Positions 43,450 through 52,966 of a stretch of 64,000 nucleotides of DNA are shown here, in pieces. Position 1 is the first letter of the stretch, and the number at the start of each line of letters is the position of its first letter. Below the pieces are notes generated by a model. That model had not been told where the DNA came from. It made no database searches and worked only from the letters and a program-made list of their open reading frames with translations. Made by a program: the position numbers and the translations under genes. Source of the stretch: Candidatus Latescibacterota bacterium (GTDB taxonomy: Bacteria > Latescibacterota > UBA2968 > UBA8231); contig JAGWBY010000001.1 of assembly GCA_021295675.1 (NCBI GenBank), forward strand, positions 16,576 to 80,575, read 5' to 3'.

Positions 43450-45972
43450 TTAATTTTTAATTCTCAACAGTTGCTCGGCCAGCAGTTCGAGGAAATAGGC
43501 CGACGGTCTATCTGCGGGATTCACTTGGAGCGCGCGCTGGTAGGCCCTTGCCGCGGCTCGGTCGCGGTTTTGCAGCCGCATGATATCCCCTTCTAGCGCG
43601 TGCTCGCCAGCCCTGAAATAGACCCCCATTTTTTCTTGTACTGTAGTGGAGGGTGCCGTCAACAGCGACAGGGCCGAGGTGCGGTGCGGTGCCAAATGTT
43701 CCAACACTTCCCACGAGCCGCTGCTGTAGCCCTTTGGGCTAACAAAGCTGATGTGGGGATGGTCGTCGGTGTTGAGCGGGCCTTCCCCCACATAGCGCCG
43801 CAGGGCGACCTCGTCCATCACTAGGCTGTTCAAGAGCGCAAATGCGTTTCCCAGATCAATGCCCTCCAGACTGCGATGTACTCGCGGCGGTGCCATCTTC
43901 TCGTTGAGCCGCTCCCAATCAATCGCCTGCGGCTGCATGGTCCCCACCATGATCGAGTAGTTGTTCGAGCGCCACAAGGTGGCGTGGGGAAAGACGTGCT
44001 GAAAGGTTCGCACGATGGTCTGGTAGTCGTCTGGCGGCAGGCCGTGAAAGGGCAGCCACTGAGCCATGATCCCGTCGGTGCTCAGGTGTGCCCGGCACAA
44101 CTCGTAAAATTCCTTTGTGTAGAGCACCCAGCTATCGGCGCTCGTTGGATGGGTGGCGTCCCCGGTGATGATTTGGTAGGTGTCGCGGCTGGAGAGGAGA
44201 AAATTGCGGCCGTCGTCGATAACTAATTCGATATTCCACGCAGTCGGATTCTCAAGCACGTGGTGATTGAATTCGCCGAAGTGTGCCCGGGCCGCGTCTA
44301 TTACCTCCGGCACCAATTCGACGCAAGTGATGCGGCGCGGCTCGTATTGGGCTGCGCCACCCAAGGCGATCCCGCCGCCCAAGGAGACCACCAACACCTC
44401 TTGCGGGTCGGGATGCAGGAGCAGGGGCAAATGGCCCAGGAGGCGGAAAATTTGCAGCGAGCTGTAGTCGGTGGGAACTTGCCCGCCTCCATTGAGCGCC
44501 ATTTTGCGGAAACCATCGGTTTGTTGTTCGACAGTGATGACGCCTTCGGCCCCCTCTTGGTAAAACACCAGTTCCCGGTTGACGGCCGTCGGCTCCGCAA
44601 TGCGCCGCAGCACATCCGAGGGTACTAGGACTAGCAGGAGGGCCAAACCCGCCGTCCCGCCCCAGACCAGCCGTTTGCGTTGCTGGCTAATCAAAGCGAT
44701 GGTCAGGCCAACCAAGCCATTCAACGCGGCCAGCACCTTGACGCTCCACTCAGTTCCCAGTAGCGGAATTAGCACAAACCCCGTCACAAAGGCTCCCCCA
44801 ACCGCGCCTAAGCTGTTGACAGCGCCTATATCCCCGATGCCGCGTCCCAGACGCGCCAGTTGTCGCGTGTAGATTTGGCCGACCAGCGGAAAGATAACCC
44901 CCATCGCCACGGTCGGCAGCAACATGATGGCGACGGCCGTAAAAAACACGCCGGTCCGCGACATCCACCACGAGTCCGCCTGCTGGATCGGCTCCACGAG
45001 GACGGATAAATGGGCAAAGGCCAACACGGACAGGGCACCACACGCGCCGATCAAAAACTGAATCCCGACAAAAATCGAGAGCAAATCTGCCCGTCGCGTG
45101 AGCAGCCGACTGCCCAGCCATCCTCCCAAGGCCAGTCCACTCAAAAAGGCTACCAAGACAATGCTGAACTCGTAGTGTGAATTGAAGGAGAAACTCACCA
45201 TCAACAGCCGCATCCACGCCACTTCGTAGCCTAGGGCGGCAAAACCGGAGATAGCAAAGCCGGCCAGCACGCCCCACAGAACGCGGTCAGCATGCGAGGT
45301 CTCTTTTGCTGCCTCTTCTCCGACCTCGACAGATCGTTGCCCTCCCCACAGCCAAGCCGCGCCCGCCACTAAGAAATTCACCACGGCGATGGCTTGCGTC
45401 GTCCCCTGCAAACCCAGCCCTTCCATCAGTCCGAAAGTCGCCGCCAACACCCCAACGACTGCACCCAGCGTGTTGACCGCATAGAGCTGGCCAACCCGAC
45501 CGCCTAACCTGCCCAGCCGCCGCACCGCAAATTTGGCCACGACCGGTAGGGTTCCGCCCATCAGTGCCGTGGGGATCAGGAGCAAAGCGAAGCAAAGGGC
45601 GAAGCGGGCTAGGGAAAAGAGGTAGAAGTTCCCCTGCAATCCCACTAGAGCACCGTAGGCATTGCCCAAATTCGCACTAAGAGTGGGGAAGAAGAGAGCA
45701 AAAAGACCGATGCCAACTTCTAGCGCGGCAAAAATCCGCAGGGGGTGTTTGCAGCGATCGATGTACCGCCCCAAAACCCAGCTCCCCAAGGCTAGGCCAG
45801 CCATGAAGGCGCTGAGCACGGTGCTAGTAGCTAGCAGGGTGGTGCCGAAGACCACGGTCAGCATCCGCGCCCACACGACCTGATAGACTAAGCTGCTGAC
45901 TCCCGAAAAAAAGAATAGGACCAAGAGCGCCCTTTGTTCAGACTGCTCTAGGTCCCGATCGCGTTCTTCCAC
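43450..45972 (-). CDS. MFS-like membrane domain fused to spermidine-synthase-like methyltransferase domain and TPR tail
   Basis: 840 residues in three parts. Residues about 15-450 form two bundles of membrane segments, each starting with the same motif (SSLVYQVVWARML and AALGYEVAWMRLL), typical of the fused MFS/spermidine synthase family. Residues about 475-720 are a Rossmann methyltransferase-like domain with VVSLGGGIALGG, CVELVPEVIDAA, DDGRNFLLSS, ITGDATHPTSADSWVLYTKEFY and AQWLPFHGL. The last 60 residues carry a TPR-like unit (ARAYQRALQVNPADRPSAYF). Whether it makes polyamines is not known; many family members probably do not. Confidence 0.85.
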   Translation of the reverse strand: MEERDRDLEQSEQRALLVLFFFSGVSSLVYQVVWARMLTVVFGTTLLATSTVLSAFMAGLALGSWVLGRYIDRCKHPLRIFAALEVGIGLFALFFPTLSANLGNAYGALVGLQGNFYLFSLARFALCFALLLIPTALMGGTLPVVAKFAVRRLGRLGGRVGQLYAVNTLGAVVGVLAATFGLMEGLGLQGTTQAIAVVNFLVAGAAWLWGGQRSVEVGEEAAKETSHADRVLWGVLAGFAISGFAALGYEVAWMRLLMVSFSFNSHYEFSIVLVAFLSGLALGGWLGSRLLTRRADLLSIFVGIQFLIGACGALSVLAFAHLSVLVEPIQQADSWWMSRTGVFFTAVAIMLLPTVAMGVIFPLVGQIYTRQLARLGRGIGDIGAVNSLGAVGGAFVTGFVLIPLLGTEWSVKVLAALNGLVGLTIALISQQRKRLVWGGTAGLALLLVLVPSDVLRRIAEPTAVNRELVFYQEGAEGVITVEQQTDGFRKMALNGGGQVPTDYSSLQIFRLLGHLPLLLHPDPQEVLVVSLGGGIALGGAAQYEPRRITCVELVPEVIDAARAHFGEFNHHVLENPTAWNIELVIDDGRNFLLSSRDTYQIITGDATHPTSADSWVLYTKEFYELCRAHLSTDGIMAQWLPFHGLPPDDYQTIVRTFQHVFPHATLWRSNNYSIMVGTMQPQAIDWERLNEKMAPPRVHRSLEGIDLGNAFALLNSLVMDEVALRRYVGEGPLNTDDHPHISFVSPKGYSSGSWEVLEHLAPHRTSALSLLTAPSTTVQEKMGVYFRAGEHALEGDIMRLQNRDRAAARAYQRALQVNPADRPSAYFLELLAEQLLRIKN

Positions 45973-45994
45973 ACTGAATGCTCTTTTTTAAGAA

Positions 45995-46139
45995 CTGACG
46001 TTACGCACGGGCTATTCCAGTATGAGATGCTTCGCTTCGCTCAGCATGACAAGTGCTGGCGCACTACTTCTCAATGTCATGCTGAGCGGAGCGAAGCGGA
46101 GTCGAAGCATCTCATACCCGAACCTGTGCGTAACATCAG
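45995..46139 (+). mobile_element. MITE-like palindromic element, copy C
   Basis: 145-bp element with ends CTGACGTTACGCA (45995-46007) and TGCGTAACATCAG (46127-46139), flanked by TTAAGAA at 45988-45994 and 46140-46146. Same arm polarity as copy B. A further element end begins immediately to the right. Confidence 0.85.
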
Positions 46140-46146
46140 TTAAGAA

Positions 46147-46214
46147 CTAATGTTACGCAGGCTTTGTCATTCCCACGCCAGCGGGCTTCACCACGCCTTT
46201 AGGCGCGACATCCA
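46147..46214 (+). repeat. Truncated second MITE end and adjoining repeat-like DNA
   Basis: CTAATGTTACGCA at 46147-46159 is another left end of the same element type, using the right TTAAGAA of copy C as its left flank, but no matching right end follows. The next bases (TGTCATTCCCACGCCAGCGGG and on; first 20 bases at about 46165) resemble a different dispersed intergenic repeat. It appears to be a site of repeated insertion. Confidence 0.55.
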
Positions 46215-46242
46215 GTAGGGGCGATTCGCGAACCGCCCCTAC
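46215..46242. terminator. Near-perfect 13-bp hairpin at the 3' end of the 46245 gene
   Basis: GTAGGGGCGATTC (46215-46227) pairs with GAACCGCCCCTAC (46230-46242) across a two-base loop with one mismatch. It lies two bases beyond the stop of the minus-strand CRTAC1 gene. It has no T-run, so it may protect mRNA ends or be a dispersed palindromic repeat rather than a classical terminator. Confidence 0.5.
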
Positions 46243-46244
46243 TG

Positions 46245-48200
46245 CTAAGGTTCCTCTACGGTGAGTCGCTGGTTCGTTTGGATGGGGCCGTCCAAGGTCT
46301 GCTCTTGGCCCGAGGGCCAGCGCACCGTTAGGCGATCCACCGCCGCTGCCTCACCCAAGCCAAAGTAGAGTCCATAAACACTCTGCGACAGATACCCCGA
46401 CTGCCCATCCTGCACTTGGGTATATACCTGATCGCCGGCTTCCACTGCGACCATTGCGCCCAATCCATCCCGATTCGACGATTTTCCCACTAGGACCACT
46501 TCCACATAGCGCACCGTCCGATGCTGACTCAGGTCGCTGAGCAAGACCAGCGGCACCCCATTGAACTCATTGGTCACAATGTCGAGATCGCCATCGCCCT
46601 CCACATCGAACAGCGCCGACGAGCGCGTCCCCAAAGCACCGTACACCAGCAAGCCCCCTTCCTGCCCCTCGCAGCGCTTGTGCTTTAAATCCGCCTCGTC
46701 GCAGTCGAGGGCAAACCACGGCTGCGCGGTGCGACCGTCGCGTCGCGGCTCCACCCCTAACACAAACTCGCTATCGAGGAAGCCGCGTCCTTGATCGTTG
46801 AGCAAGACAGTGTTGATCCCATAGCGAAAGGGGTAATTCATGCTCGAAGCCACGAACACATCCTGCCAGCCATCGGCGTTGAGGTCGCCGCTGCTCAACC
46901 CCCACGGCCAATAATTTTCAGCACCGATTAGATCGGAGATTTCTTCGAACTGCCCCTCGTCTAGGTGGTGGTAAAAGGCATTGCCGAAGATACTTAATCC
47001 TTCGCTGCGCAAAAAATCGTCTGGATATTGGATATACGACTTGAGTTTTTCGTCCCAAGGCCCTGCCGGCTGACTCATATCGGAGTGCATATCGGAGACG
47101 AAGAGATCCAATCGGCCGTCGTTGTCGTAGTCGAAGGCCTTGATTCCCATCGAACCCCACGGCGTTTTGGGGAACACTTCGCGGCTCTTTTTAACGAAAT
47201 GCTGTCCTGCCACATTCTCGTAGTAGGAGTCATGTCCCTGCATATTGAGCACGTAGAGGTCCTGCCAGCCGTCCCCGTTGAAATCTACCGGACTGGCATC
47301 GCCCGACCAACTCGAATCCAATAACCCCGCTTCATGCGAGACGTCGGCGAAAACCCGCTGCCCCAGGTTCTTGAACAGTGTACTCTGTTCGGCGCGCTCG
47401 GGTTTCAAATGCCCGGAGAAGGCATCTTTAAAACCTCGGTAGTACTGATAGGTCGCCCCTGTCGCCAAACGCGTCGGATCGACCGCCGCCGTCCCCGTTT
47501 CATCTTTGGTATAGATTCCCACATTGGTCACAAACAGATCCAGCAATCCATCGTTATCGTAGTCGAAGAATTCGCCGGACGACGAGTGCGCCTGCCAGCC
47601 CGTGCCCGAATGCTCGGTTATATCTTTGAAGCGGCCGGTTCCGTCGTTGACCAAAAGCTGGTTGCCCAACCGCACTGCCGTGGCGTACAGATCGACATCG
47701 CCGTCGTTGTCAATGTCGCCAAACGACGCGCTCACCCCGATCCTATCGGCCAACTCCAAACTCGGCGTAGTGTGATTTTCAAAGCGTGCCCCGCCGAGAT
47801 TGCGCCATAGCTGATTGCTTCCCACTTGGGTCGTAAAGTAGAGGTCGTAGCGTCCATCGCCATCCACATCCCCCACCGCTAGTCCATTTCCATGATCGTA
47901 GTGGACCGGGATGTGGTCCTTGGCGGAATCCTCTACCACTCTATTGCGAAACTCAATACCGCTAACTTTGAGTTGGTCGGTAAAGGAGAAGTCGCAAAAG
48001 ACCTCGTAGGCTTGGGCCGCCTCCAATTGGGCTTGCTGGCGGGGCACCAACCACGACGGGTCGATGATTGCGGCGGGCTCGGGAAAGGGCTTGAGAATTT
48101 TTGCCGGCTCTGGCGCGTTAGATTCAGCGTAGGCGGTTTTTAAGGGAGCGAACGCAAGAATACACAGGGCAAAGGGGAAAGCTGCTTGACGGTTCGGCAT
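46245..48200 (-). CDS. CRTAC1-type FG-GAP/VCBS repeat protein with ASPIC/UnbV domain
   Basis: 651-residue secreted protein: signal peptide MPNRQAAFPFALCILAFAPLKTAYA, then a Pro/Ala-rich leader of about 60 residues not seen in the other members. Propeller repeats carry DVDGDGRYDLYF, DIDNDGDVDLYA, DYDNDGLLDLFV, DFNGDGWQDLYV, DYDNDGRLDLFV, DLNADGWQDVFV and DVEGDGDLDIVT loops. ASPIC/UnbV end: GLGAMVAVEAGDQVYTQV, DGQSGYLSQS and RWPSGQEQTL. It is divergent from the pentapeptide-CRTAC1 fusion across about 170 bp. Confidence 0.9.
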   Translation of the reverse strand: MPNRQAAFPFALCILAFAPLKTAYAESNAPEPAKILKPFPEPAAIIDPSWLVPRQQAQLEAAQAYEVFCDFSFTDQLKVSGIEFRNRVVEDSAKDHIPVHYDHGNGLAVGDVDGDGRYDLYFTTQVGSNQLWRNLGGARFENHTTPSLELADRIGVSASFGDIDNDGDVDLYATAVRLGNQLLVNDGTGRFKDITEHSGTGWQAHSSSGEFFDYDNDGLLDLFVTNVGIYTKDETGTAAVDPTRLATGATYQYYRGFKDAFSGHLKPERAEQSTLFKNLGQRVFADVSHEAGLLDSSWSGDASPVDFNGDGWQDLYVLNMQGHDSYYENVAGQHFVKKSREVFPKTPWGSMGIKAFDYDNDGRLDLFVSDMHSDMSQPAGPWDEKLKSYIQYPDDFLRSEGLSIFGNAFYHHLDEGQFEEISDLIGAENYWPWGLSSGDLNADGWQDVFVASSMNYPFRYGINTVLLNDQGRGFLDSEFVLGVEPRRDGRTAQPWFALDCDEADLKHKRCEGQEGGLLVYGALGTRSSALFDVEGDGDLDIVTNEFNGVPLVLLSDLSQHRTVRYVEVVLVGKSSNRDGLGAMVAVEAGDQVYTQVQDGQSGYLSQSVYGLYFGLGEAAAVDRLTVRWPSGQEQTLDGPIQTNQRLTVEEP

Positions 48201-48372
48201 AGTCTATACTTTTCGACGTATTTTGGCGTTTATGAGCGTGATTTTGCGTTAAGATGGGCGTTAAACAAGCAGCATGTCCCCCTTATGTCAAGCGATTGCG
48301 CCTTGCCGCCCCGCCCTTGTATTGGATATTATGGACTCTCTCAAAAAGCCAAAGTCCAAAGCTTCGCAAACC
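48201..48372. promoter_or_regulatory. Divergent intergenic region between two CRTAC1 genes
   Basis: About 170 bp separate the minus-strand gene start (48200) from the plus-strand start (48373, or 48331 if the earlier ATG is used). Promoters for both genes are expected here; no confident hexamers were recognised. Confidence 0.35.
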
Positions 48373-50937
48373 ATGGTCTTCTACTCATCCGCCCATCGCC
48401 TGCTCTTGCTGTTCGCAATGGTCCCTCTACCCGCGATAGCCCAATACGAAGTGACCATAGAAGGCAAAGCCTACCAGCTCACCCTCGCCCGCGACCTCGC
48501 CGCAGCAATCCAGGGAGCCGTTGCCGACACCGCACTCGAATACAACCGCCTTGTGGTACAGGGGCCGCTTGAATTGACCGGCGACACCCTGCGCGCGGCG
48601 CTCGCCTTTGAGGACGTGCGCTTTACCAATCCCGTAGTTTTAGAACGCGCCGTTTTGCTGCAACCGATACACTTTGTTCGTGCCCACTTCCAACAGGGTA
48701 TTTCCCTGCTTGAAACCCGCTTCAAAGGTGGATTTTCCTGCCGCGACTGCCGCATCGTAGGCAAGGCTAATTTCAAACGGACTTTGTTTGCCGACAAAGT
48801 AGATTTTTCGGCCACCCAGTTTTCCGGCGCGGCCTTTTTTCAGCAGAGCGACTTTAGCGGAGAAACTACCTTTGAGCGCACTCAATTTGAGGACGTAGCC
48901 TATTTCGACCAGACTGTGTTCGCCCGCTCCACTTCTTTTCAGGATGCTTCCTTTGCGGATTTGGCCTCCTTCAAAGAAGCAGGGTGGCAAGCGACCGTTT
49001 CCTTTGCCGGCGCTCGCTTTGGCGAGGAGGCCCTGTTTGCGCAAAGCCGCTTTGCGGGAGCCGCTGCGTTCACTGCGGCTTACTTCCGCAGCGCAGCCCA
49101 CTTCGAGAGCGCCGATTTCTCCGCTACGGCTTCCTTCCGTCGAATCGTCTTTGCCGGTCCGGCCCGCTTTGTCGGTGTCCACTTTCGCACGTCGGCGTTC
49201 TTTGTTGACAGCCGCTTCAAACAGGAGGTCACCTTTGCCGGCGCGACTTTTACCCAGCCTTTTCGCCCCAGTGCCTACTTTAGTGTTGCTCCTGACTTAG
49301 CCGATGTGACCGCTCCTCTGATAGACCTAAAACCCAAGACCGCAGCCCGCCCGGTCCCACCGCCGGACACCGCCGATAGCTGCGGCCCCATTCAATTGGT
49401 CGATATAACCCAAGCGGCCGGTATAGACTTTAAGCACTACAACGGCTTTTCGGGCGAGTACTACTACGTCGAAACCTTTGGGTCTGGGGCGGCCTTTCTC
49501 GACGTTGATGGCGATGGCTGGCTCGATCTCTATCTGGTCAACGGCGCACCTCTAAGCGGCGAGCACCCCGATCCGATTCCCACCAATCGCCTGTACCACA
49601 ACACCGGTGCTGGCGGTTTCACTGATGTGACGGCTGCCTCGGGAGCCGGGCACACTGGCTACGGCATGGGCTGTGCGGCTGCTGACTACGATGCGGATGG
49701 AGACGTGGATCTCTACGTGACCAACGTTGGTCCCAACCTCCTGTTGCGCAACAAAGGCGACGGGCGCTTTGCTGACGCGACCGCAGCCGTGGGTGGGGGC
49801 GATACTCGGTGGGGCACTAGTTGCGGTTTTCTAGACTACGACCTCGACGGTGATTTGGATCTCTACGCGACCAATTACGTGGTCTTTGACCCGCAGAACA
49901 ATATCGTCTGCGCCGAGGGTGGCATTCGCTCCTATTGCGAGCCGAAGTTCTACGAGCCGGTAGGCGATGTGCTCTACCGCAACGAAGACGGCCAATTCCG
50001 CGATGTGACGTTGGAGACGGGAATCCTCCACAAGGGGCGCGGCTTGGGCGTGGCCTTCGCGGATTACGACCTCGACGGCGACACCGATATTTATGTGGCC
50101 AACGACGGCACGATGAACTTTCTCTACCAAAACCAAGGGAACCGCTTTGCCGAGGTCGGCCTCTACGCCGGAGGACGCTACAACGAGGATGGCTTGGCCG
50201 AAGCTGGCATGGGAGTGGAGTTCGGGGATTGGGATAACGACGGGTTGCAAGATATTTTTGTGACCAACTTCGCCCAAGAGACCAATACCTTGTACGGCAA
50301 CGATGGGCAGGGGCAATTCTACGACGTCACCCTTCGCGCCGGTTTGGCCGAGTGCAGTTACAAACCGCTGGGCTTTGGCACCAATTTTTTCGACTACGAC
50401 AACGATGGCGACTTAGATCTCTTTGTCGCCAATGGCCACGTCATGGACAAAATCACCCAAGTACACCCCGACCATGCCTATCCACAACCCAATCAGGTGC
50501 TCTGCAACCAGCGGGGGACCCACTTTGTCGATGTCTCTGCTAGGCTCGGCCCGGCGCTCGCGGTGGCCGCGGTAAGCCGCGCGTCGGCCAAGGCCGACTA
50601 CGACAACGATGGCGACCTAGACCTGCTAGTGACCAATGTTGCCGCCGCCCCCAACCTCCTGCGCAACGACGGGGGCAACCGGCAGCACTGGCTGACGATT
50701 CAGTTGGGGAACACCGCGCAGCACGCCCGCGTCGCCGTGACGGCCGGTGGGCAGCGCCAAGTCAAGGAGCATCAGTCGGGCGGGAGTTATCTTGCGAGCA
50801 GCGATCCTCGTCTCCACTTTGGCCTAGGAGGGGCCACCGAGGCCACAGTCGAAATCCGCTGGCCCGACGGCGCGTTGCAAAAAATAGAAGCAGTGGCGGC
50901 CAATCAAATCCTGCACATAATTCAATCCAAACCCTGA
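48373..50937 (+). CDS. Pentapeptide-repeat-like domain fused to CRTAC1 (FG-GAP plus ASPIC/UnbV)
   Basis: 854 residues from ATG 48373, chosen because it opens a signal peptide (MVFYSSAHRLLLLFAMVPLPAIAQ). Residues about 25-300 form a right-handed beta-helix-like array with five-residue spacing and Phe at core positions (AFFQQSDFSGETTFERTQF, TSFQDASFADLASFKEAGW), as in Pentapeptide_3-type repeats. A Pro-rich linker leads to a CRTAC1 half closely related to the 20322 protein (DFKHYNGFSGEYYYVETFG, DVDGDGWLDLYL, DYDNDGDLDLFV) with an ASPIC/UnbV end (SGGSYLASSDPRLHFGLG). The combination is unusual. It is followed at once by a TPR lipoprotein gene with its own AAGGAG, so the two are probably co-transcribed. 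Confidence 0.85.
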   Translation: MVFYSSAHRLLLLFAMVPLPAIAQYEVTIEGKAYQLTLARDLAAAIQGAVADTALEYNRLVVQGPLELTGDTLRAALAFEDVRFTNPVVLERAVLLQPIHFVRAHFQQGISLLETRFKGGFSCRDCRIVGKANFKRTLFADKVDFSATQFSGAAFFQQSDFSGETTFERTQFEDVAYFDQTVFARSTSFQDASFADLASFKEAGWQATVSFAGARFGEEALFAQSRFAGAAAFTAAYFRSAAHFESADFSATASFRRIVFAGPARFVGVHFRTSAFFVDSRFKQEVTFAGATFTQPFRPSAYFSVAPDLADVTAPLIDLKPKTAARPVPPPDTADSCGPIQLVDITQAAGIDFKHYNGFSGEYYYVETFGSGAAFLDVDGDGWLDLYLVNGAPLSGEHPDPIPTNRLYHNTGAGGFTDVTAASGAGHTGYGMGCAAADYDADGDVDLYVTNVGPNLLLRNKGDGRFADATAAVGGGDTRWGTSCGFLDYDLDGDLDLYATNYVVFDPQNNIVCAEGGIRSYCEPKFYEPVGDVLYRNEDGQFRDVTLETGILHKGRGLGVAFADYDLDGDTDIYVANDGTMNFLYQNQGNRFAEVGLYAGGRYNEDGLAEAGMGVEFGDWDNDGLQDIFVTNFAQETNTLYGNDGQGQFYDVTLRAGLAECSYKPLGFGTNFFDYDNDGDLDLFVANGHVMDKITQVHPDHAYPQPNQVLCNQRGTHFVDVSARLGPALAVAAVSRASAKADYDNDGDLDLLVTNVAAAPNLLRNDGGNRQHWLTIQLGNTAQHARVAVTAGGQRQVKEHQSGGSYLASSDPRLHFGLGGATEATVEIRWPDGALQKIEAVAANQILHIIQSKP

Positions 50938-50953
50938 TGCCAAGGAGTTGCAG

Positions 50954-52939
50954 ATGAACACCAACTCCCTCGTACCGCGACCGCTGTACAATCTTTGCGC
51001 TATTTTTCTAATTCTGGGCACGGCCTGCTCCCAAGACCCCGATGACGACGCCTTAGAAAAGCACCTCCGCCTCACCCGCCAAAATCCCACCGCACCGCCC
51101 GCGTACTACAACTTGGCCGTAGCCTATACGCAAGCCGGCCGCTACGACGAAGCCCAGCAAAACTATGCCAAAGCCCTCGACCTCGATCCAAACTACGCCC
51201 TCGCCCACGATGGCTTGGGGCTTTTGGCCCAGCGGCGTGGTGCCCTGGACGAAGCCGCGGCCCACTTTCAAAAAGCTATTGAACTCGACTCCACCTTGGC
51301 TGCGACGAGCAATAATCTGGGCAATATTCACTACGAGGATGGAGCCTTGGAAAAATCCGTCGCCGCGTATCAAGCGGCCGTGCGCCAAGCCCCAGAGGAC
51401 ATCGCGTTCTACATCAATCTCGCCCGCGCCCTGCGCGATCGGCGGGAACTCGACCAAGCGGTGGACGTCCTGTTGCGGGCCGTTGACCGCGACCCTTTTT
51501 CCCGGGAAGTCCACGCGGCCTTGGGTCATCTGTACGCCGAAGATTTGCGCGTTGAAGATGCGGTGGTCGCCTATGGCGAGGCCCTCCGCATTGCGCCCAG
51601 TGCCGATATCCACCTCCGCTTGGGGGACGTCTATACTCGCGTTGAAAAGTTGGACGAGGCGGTGCGCGAATACGAAAGTGCCTTGGAGTTGGACCAAGAT
51701 AATGCCGAAGCTCGTTACAAGTTGGGAGCTATTTACGCTACCCAGCAGCGGATTCCCGAAGCAGTAGCTTTAGCCGAAAAAGCCGTCGCACTAGATTCGA
51801 CCCAGACGGCGGCCCTGCAGCTTTTGTCGCGGCTGTATGTCAATCAGGGCTTTTACGACAAGGCCGAAAGAGCACTGCTGCAAGCCATTGAAGCTGATCC
51901 CAACCTGATGGAAGCCCGCAGCGAACTCGGAGCTCTCTACATCCGCCAAACCCAGTACCAAAAAGCCGAAGCTATCTTAAAAGAAGCCGTAGGAAAGGAT
52001 CCACAGCACGGCGAATCTTGGCGTCAGTTGGGTCTGCTCTATAGCGATTTGAATCGCCCTGAGGAAGCGGCCAAGATGCTGCGCCGAGTTCTCGCCATTA
52101 ATCCCTTACATCCGGAAGCCCTTTACAACTTAGCTAACGTTCTTCTCGCTCTTGGCCAAACGACTGAGGCCGAGCGCCTGCAAAACCGCTTTGAACGCCT
52201 CGGACGTCTCCACGACCACATCAATCAGCTACAGCAGACGCTCGACGCTACTCCGGCCAACGTCGCAGTTCGTTTGCGCTTGGCGCGTGCTTATCTCGCG
52301 CTTCGGCAGTGGGAAAAGGCCGAAGCCCAGTACCGGTCGCTGCTCTCTGTTGCGCCCACCTATTTGGAGGCGCGCCTCCAGTTAAGTGGTCTCTACGCCC
52401 AGCATGGCAAGCTCGCTAGGGCACTGCGGGTGTGCCAAGAGGCCCTAGCGCACAGTCCCCCGGACTCGGCCCTCTATAAAATTTACTTTGCGCTCGGTCA
52501 TCTCTACCACGCACAGGGCCGTATCGAGGAGGCCGAGGCCGCCTTAGAGCGCACGTTGGCGCTAGAGTCTACCCATGCCCAAGCCTATAGCAATCTGGGC
52601 AATCTCTACCTAGAAAAAAACGATCTTCAACAGGCGGCGACGGCCTACCAAAAGGCGCTTGAAGTAGCGCCCGACTTTGCCGAGGCCCACTACAACTTGG
52701 GCCACCTCTATGCCCAACAGAAGGCCCGTGCTAAGGCCGAGCGCCAGTACCAAGCCGCTCTGCGTGCGGATTCTACCTACGCCAGGGCGCATTATGCACT
52801 TGGCGTTCTCTACCAAGAGGCGGCGCAACCCCGCCAAGCCGTCCGCGCGTACAAGCATTTTCTCGCGCAGTGGCGGGGCGATCCCCGTCTAACCCAAGCC
52901 GCTCAAGAGGCGTTAGCACGACTGGCAGATTCCCAGTAG
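50954..52939 (+). CDS. TPR-repeat lipoprotein
   Basis: 661-residue exported protein. The ATG at 50954 follows AAGGAG by six bases. The N-terminal segment LYNLCAIFLILGTACSQD has a lipobox (LGTAC) with the Cys at about residue 25. The rest is nearly continuous tetratricopeptide repeats, roughly 17, for example YYNLAVAYTQAGRYDEAQQN and AYSNLGNLYLEKNDLQQA. It resembles the 18705-20231 lipoprotein in layout. It sits 16 bases after a CRTAC1-type gene, the same partner type as at 20 kb. Confidence 0.88.
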   Translation: MNTNSLVPRPLYNLCAIFLILGTACSQDPDDDALEKHLRLTRQNPTAPPAYYNLAVAYTQAGRYDEAQQNYAKALDLDPNYALAHDGLGLLAQRRGALDEAAAHFQKAIELDSTLAATSNNLGNIHYEDGALEKSVAAYQAAVRQAPEDIAFYINLARALRDRRELDQAVDVLLRAVDRDPFSREVHAALGHLYAEDLRVEDAVVAYGEALRIAPSADIHLRLGDVYTRVEKLDEAVREYESALELDQDNAEARYKLGAIYATQQRIPEAVALAEKAVALDSTQTAALQLLSRLYVNQGFYDKAERALLQAIEADPNLMEARSELGALYIRQTQYQKAEAILKEAVGKDPQHGESWRQLGLLYSDLNRPEEAAKMLRRVLAINPLHPEALYNLANVLLALGQTTEAERLQNRFERLGRLHDHINQLQQTLDATPANVAVRLRLARAYLALRQWEKAEAQYRSLLSVAPTYLEARLQLSGLYAQHGKLARALRVCQEALAHSPPDSALYKIYFALGHLYHAQGRIEEAEAALERTLALESTHAQAYSNLGNLYLEKNDLQQAATAYQKALEVAPDFAEAHYNLGHLYAQQKARAKAERQYQAALRADSTYARAHYALGVLYQEAAQPRQAVRAYKHFLAQWRGDPRLTQAAQEALARLADSQ

Positions 52940-52966
52940 AGCAGGTCAAAGAAATGAGGATAAGTA

